A stretch of DNA of 37,008 nucleotides from Lachnospiraceae bacterium. Lineage in GTDB: Bacteria > Bacillota > Clostridia > Lachnospirales > Lachnospiraceae. Below the pieces are notes generated by a model. That model was not told the origin of the DNA, made no database searches, and saw nothing but the letters and a program-made list of their open reading frames with translations. A program made the position numbers and the translations under genes. The stretch covers positions 1 through 37,008 of the forward strand of contig JAILHT010000148.1 in assembly GCA_024695665.1 (NCBI GenBank), read 5' to 3'. Positions 34,724 through 37,008 of this stretch are shown piece after piece (position 1 is the stretch's first letter; every line of letters begins with the position of its first letter).

Positions 34724-34978
34724 ATGAGATATACACACAAAAACGTAGGAACATGTTCAAAGAGCGTATCTTTTGATTTAAACAATGGGGTTGTTTCAAA
34801 CGTTGAATTTGTAAGCGGATGCAACGGAAACCTTAAAGGCATAGGAAAGCTTGTCGAAGGTATGTCCGCCGAAGAAGTGATAAAAAGACTTGAAGGCAAT
34901 ACCTGTGGTATGAGATCCACATCTTGTCCCGATCAGCTCGCCAATGCCCTAAAAGAGGCTCTCGCTTCGGAAAGATAA
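34724..34978 (+). CDS. Stand-alone TSCPD domain protein (TIGR03905-like)
   Basis: An 84-residue protein made of a single TSCPD domain. The start at 34724 is chosen for AAGGAG five bases upstream; earlier ATGs in frame lack one. Conserved features are MRYTHKNVGTCSKSV at the start, VSGCNGNLKGI in the middle and CGMRSTSCPDQLANAL at the end, with cysteines in CSK, GCNG, TCG and SCPD that could bind a metal. The same domain ends class II ribonucleotide reductases, but here no reductase adjoins and the function is unknown. It has its own terminator. Confidence 0.88.
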   Translation: MRYTHKNVGTCSKSVSFDLNNGVVSNVEFVSGCNGNLKGIGKLVEGMSAEEVIKRLEGNTCGMRSTSCPDQLANALKEALASER

Positions 34979-34992
34979 ATACTCAAGAACAT

Positions 34993-35038
34993 AAAATCAC
35001 CCGATTTCATCAGTGAAATCGGGTGATTATTTTATTTT
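34993..35038. terminator. Bidirectional terminator between TSCPD and surface protein genes
   Basis: A 15-bp perfect stem (34995-35009 with 35014-35028, loop TCAG) has T-rich flanks on both strands. It can end the plus-strand TSCPD message and the minus-strand surface protein message. Confidence 0.93.
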
Positions 35039-35045
35039 CTTTTAT

Positions 35046-36962
35046 TTATTCTTCACTATGTTTCGGATCTATCTTACTTCTCATAACAAAAGCGACTCCG
35101 ACAAGTCCTATTCCCATGAAAAGGAAGAACAAAGGGTTGTCCTCCACACCGGTTTTTGGTGTGGCATCCTTTACATGCTCTGCTGCATCGGACTCTGCGT
35201 TAGCTTCTGATGCAACAACCGTAACGGTAGTTGTATTGTAATTTGTTCCGCCGCTCTCGCCGCTTCCGGAACCGCTTCCTCCGTTGCTCTCGGATTCGGA
35301 TTCCTCTTCCGACTCTGATTCAGATTCCTCTTCCTCAGTCTCCGTGTCGGTGTTTTCCTTGCTTGAATCAAGTGCCTGGAAAACTATGTTATTCTCACTG
35401 GCATATGTCTCAGCCGCACTTCCTGTATATCCGTATATGATGTCCGGATTCCAGTTTGACTGTGAACCGATATAAGTTACACTTGCAGGAATCGTTACCG
35501 AGGTCACTCCGCTTCCGGAAAAAGCATCCGCTGAAATGGTTGTTACCGAAGAAGGAATGGTAACACTTGTAACATATTCACTGTCGCTGAATGCTCCTGA
35601 AGAAATCGTTGTAATCGATGACGAAAGACTTATCGAGGTCTTTCCTTCAGGGCAATAGTATAGTTCTGTCTGATCGACATTGTAAAGGCATCCGTCATAT
35701 GAACTGTAAACAGTATTTCCGTCATCAACCTCTATACTTGTCAGATTGTAATCACCTGAAAATGCATCCGTGCTTATAGCTGCCGTAGTCGATGGAATTG
35801 TCACCGATGAAAGGCTTGTACATCCGGCAAATGCTCCGGAATCTATACTTGAAATACCGCTCGGTATTGTAACTGATGTAAGGCTTGTACAGTTATAAAA
35901 AGCTCCTTCCGATACAGTTCCCGTGCTCGCATTCAAAGTTACCGAAGTAAGGCTTGAACAGTTGGCAAATGCCGATTCTCCGAGAGTTGAAACAGAGCTT
36001 GGTATAGTTACCGAAGTGAGACTTGAACATCCGCTGAATGCCGATTCTCCGATTGATGTCACGGAACTCGGTATGGTTATCGATGTGACATTATCTGCTC
36101 CGTAAAAAGCGTTTGCTGCAATCGATGTAACAGTAGAAGGAATGGTTACAGAACCACCCGATCCGGTGTATGCTGTCACAACATTATTTACAATTACAAG
36201 TTCTGATTCATCGCTGTCTGAATCATCATCATCCGACTCAGATTCACTCTCACTCTCAGTCTCTGTAGACTCATCATCCGCCGTCTCAGGCTCATCCTCG
36301 TCACCTAAAACAACTGTTTTTTGGGTGCTGTCCGAGTTCAAAACCAAATCGTCATCAGTATCGCTGTCCGTATCCGTAACAGTTTCTGTATCAGTCTCCA
36401 CCGTATCTGTTGTCTCTGTAGCTGTCTCCTGGGCAACCTCAGGTTCTGTCTCCACAGTATCTGTCGTGTTATCTGAAGTAGTGTCTGACTGTGCCGTCTC
36501 ATCGGTTGTCTCGCTGACTTCAGGCTCCACTGCTTCCTCAACCGCAACTTCCGGTTCAACCTCAACCGTCTGGGTATCTGTTGATGTAGTATCCGCTGAT
36601 GTATCACTTGATGCTGTATCAGATGATGTATCGCTCGATGCTGTATCAGATGATGTATCACTTGATGCTGTATCTGTCGAAGTGTCCGCCGAAGTATCGG
36701 TTGATGCCGCATCTGTTGATGTATCTGTTGAAGATGTGTCCGCTGATGTATCGCTCGATGCTGTATCCGTTGATGTATCTGTTGCCGAAGTATCACCGGA
36801 AGACTCAGCATCCTGTGCTGTATCCGTATCAGCAACCTCCGTGCTTATCTCTGTACCCGCCTCATCGCCGTCCGCTTTTGCAAGTTGCGGTACAGTCAAA
36901 AACAGGCTTATCAATATAGCCGCTGAAATTGCTCCTATTCTCTGTAACTTTTTGCGTTTCAT
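35046..36962 (-). CDS. BspA-like leucine-rich-repeat surface protein with TPKTG anchor
   Basis: A 638-residue cell-wall protein. Residues 1-29 are a signal peptide ending VPQLAKA. Residues about 45-135 are almost only Asp, Ser, Thr and Ala in DTS-type repeats, and 135-250 are Glu/Thr/Val-rich. Residues about 257-520 hold some eight LRR_5 repeats of about 23 residues (VTSVTIPSSVTSIGESAF type), the BspA/TpLRR family. A second acidic-Ser/Gly stalk leads to TPKTG (about 601-605), a hydrophobic helix and a charged tail, a sortase-type anchor close to the (S/P)PxTG class. ATG at 36962 gives a typical signal peptide but has only a GAGAGAG-like site; a TTG at 36995 with AAGGA is the alternative start. 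Adhesion or matrix binding is inferred. Confidence 0.88.
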   Translation of the reverse strand: MKRKKLQRIGAISAAILISLFLTVPQLAKADGDEAGTEISTEVADTDTAQDAESSGDTSATDTSTDTASSDTSADTSSTDTSTDAASTDTSADTSTDTASSDTSSDTASSDTSSDTASSDTSADTTSTDTQTVEVEPEVAVEEAVEPEVSETTDETAQSDTTSDNTTDTVETEPEVAQETATETTDTVETDTETVTDTDSDTDDDLVLNSDSTQKTVVLGDEDEPETADDESTETESESESESDDDDSDSDESELVIVNNVVTAYTGSGGSVTIPSTVTSIAANAFYGADNVTSITIPSSVTSIGESAFSGCSSLTSVTIPSSVSTLGESAFANCSSLTSVTLNASTGTVSEGAFYNCTSLTSVTIPSGISSIDSGAFAGCTSLSSVTIPSTTAAISTDAFSGDYNLTSIEVDDGNTVYSSYDGCLYNVDQTELYYCPEGKTSISLSSSITTISSGAFSDSEYVTSVTIPSSVTTISADAFSGSGVTSVTIPASVTYIGSQSNWNPDIIYGYTGSAAETYASENNIVFQALDSSKENTDTETEEEESESESEEESESESNGGSGSGSGESGGTNYNTTTVTVVASEANAESDAAEHVKDATPKTGVEDNPLFFLFMGIGLVGVAFVMRSKIDPKHSEE

Positions 36963-37008
36963 AACTCTCTCACTCACTTTCTGACGTCCTGTCAAAATTC
37001 CTTCAATT

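Noticed and set aside
36580-36800. Regular short repeats that could suggest a CRISPR array
   Set aside because: Repeats are imperfect, contiguous, in frame and encode DTS units; there are no unique spacers.
36142-36984. Plus-strand open frame of 280 codons rich in Ser and Val
   Set aside because: It is the mirror of the repetitive Asp/Ser/Thr region of the surface protein gene; it has no ribosome site and no plausible domain.

Overview
The window is a chromosomal segment of a motile, butyrate-type, Gram-positive anaerobe, most likely of the family Lachnospiraceae (Butyrivibrio, Pseudobutyrivibrio or Roseburia-like). The evidence is flagellin and a chemoreceptor, a crotonase of the butyryl-CoA pathway with a strong expression signal, a lipid-anchored GH43-AbfB arabinoxylan-type enzyme, galactofuranose synthesis, GlpP, moderate to low GC with strong AAGGAG ribosome sites, sigma-A and sigma-28 type promoters, and a sortase-type surface protein. 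Genus assignment is inference. Almost everything is on the minus strand; only aroD, crt and the TSCPD gene read on plus.

Layout. 1-548: 5' part of a flagellin gene with tandem promoters and a CsrA-type leader. 549-3574: RlmD/RumA-type methyltransferase, DUF3089-like lipoprotein, DegV protein. 3598-8190: a compact run of a LytS/YesM-type sensor kinase and a SARP-type response regulator, a cytoplasmic ParB-like/BMP fusion protein and a metallophosphoesterase. 8191-8385: regulator promoter with an unusual 11-nt direct repeat and two hairpins sharing one loop. 8386-10166: divergent aroE and aroD. 10172-15236: two MATE exporters, an RlmI-like methyltransferase and a LysR regulator. 15331-15401: tRNA-Gly(UCC). 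15535-19557: glf, GT2, nudC, FlK-like thioesterase, glpP. 19558-20041: a 484-nt spacer with hairpins and the crt promoter. 20042-20848: crt. 20991-26679: uvrB-uvrA-proC. 26850-28454: GH43-AbfB lipoprotein. 28590-32457: secA-aroK-rsmJ. 32606-34417: chemoreceptor. 34724-34978: orphan TSCPD protein. 35046-36962: BspA-like leucine-rich-repeat surface protein with a long Asp/Ser/Thr stalk and a TPKTG anchor.

How it fits together. Much of the window is housekeeping: translation (three rRNA methyltransferases and a tRNA), export, excision repair, the shikimate pathway, proline synthesis. The accessory part is surface and environmental sensing: flagellin, chemoreceptor, two-component system, cell-surface glycosidase, galactofuranose glycan and adhesin-like protein. 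The most unusual items are the ParB-BMP fusion next to a two-component system, and an 11-nt direct repeat found both at the two-component promoter and upstream of the chemoreceptor gene. No CRISPR array, insertion sequence, phage gene or restriction system was seen.
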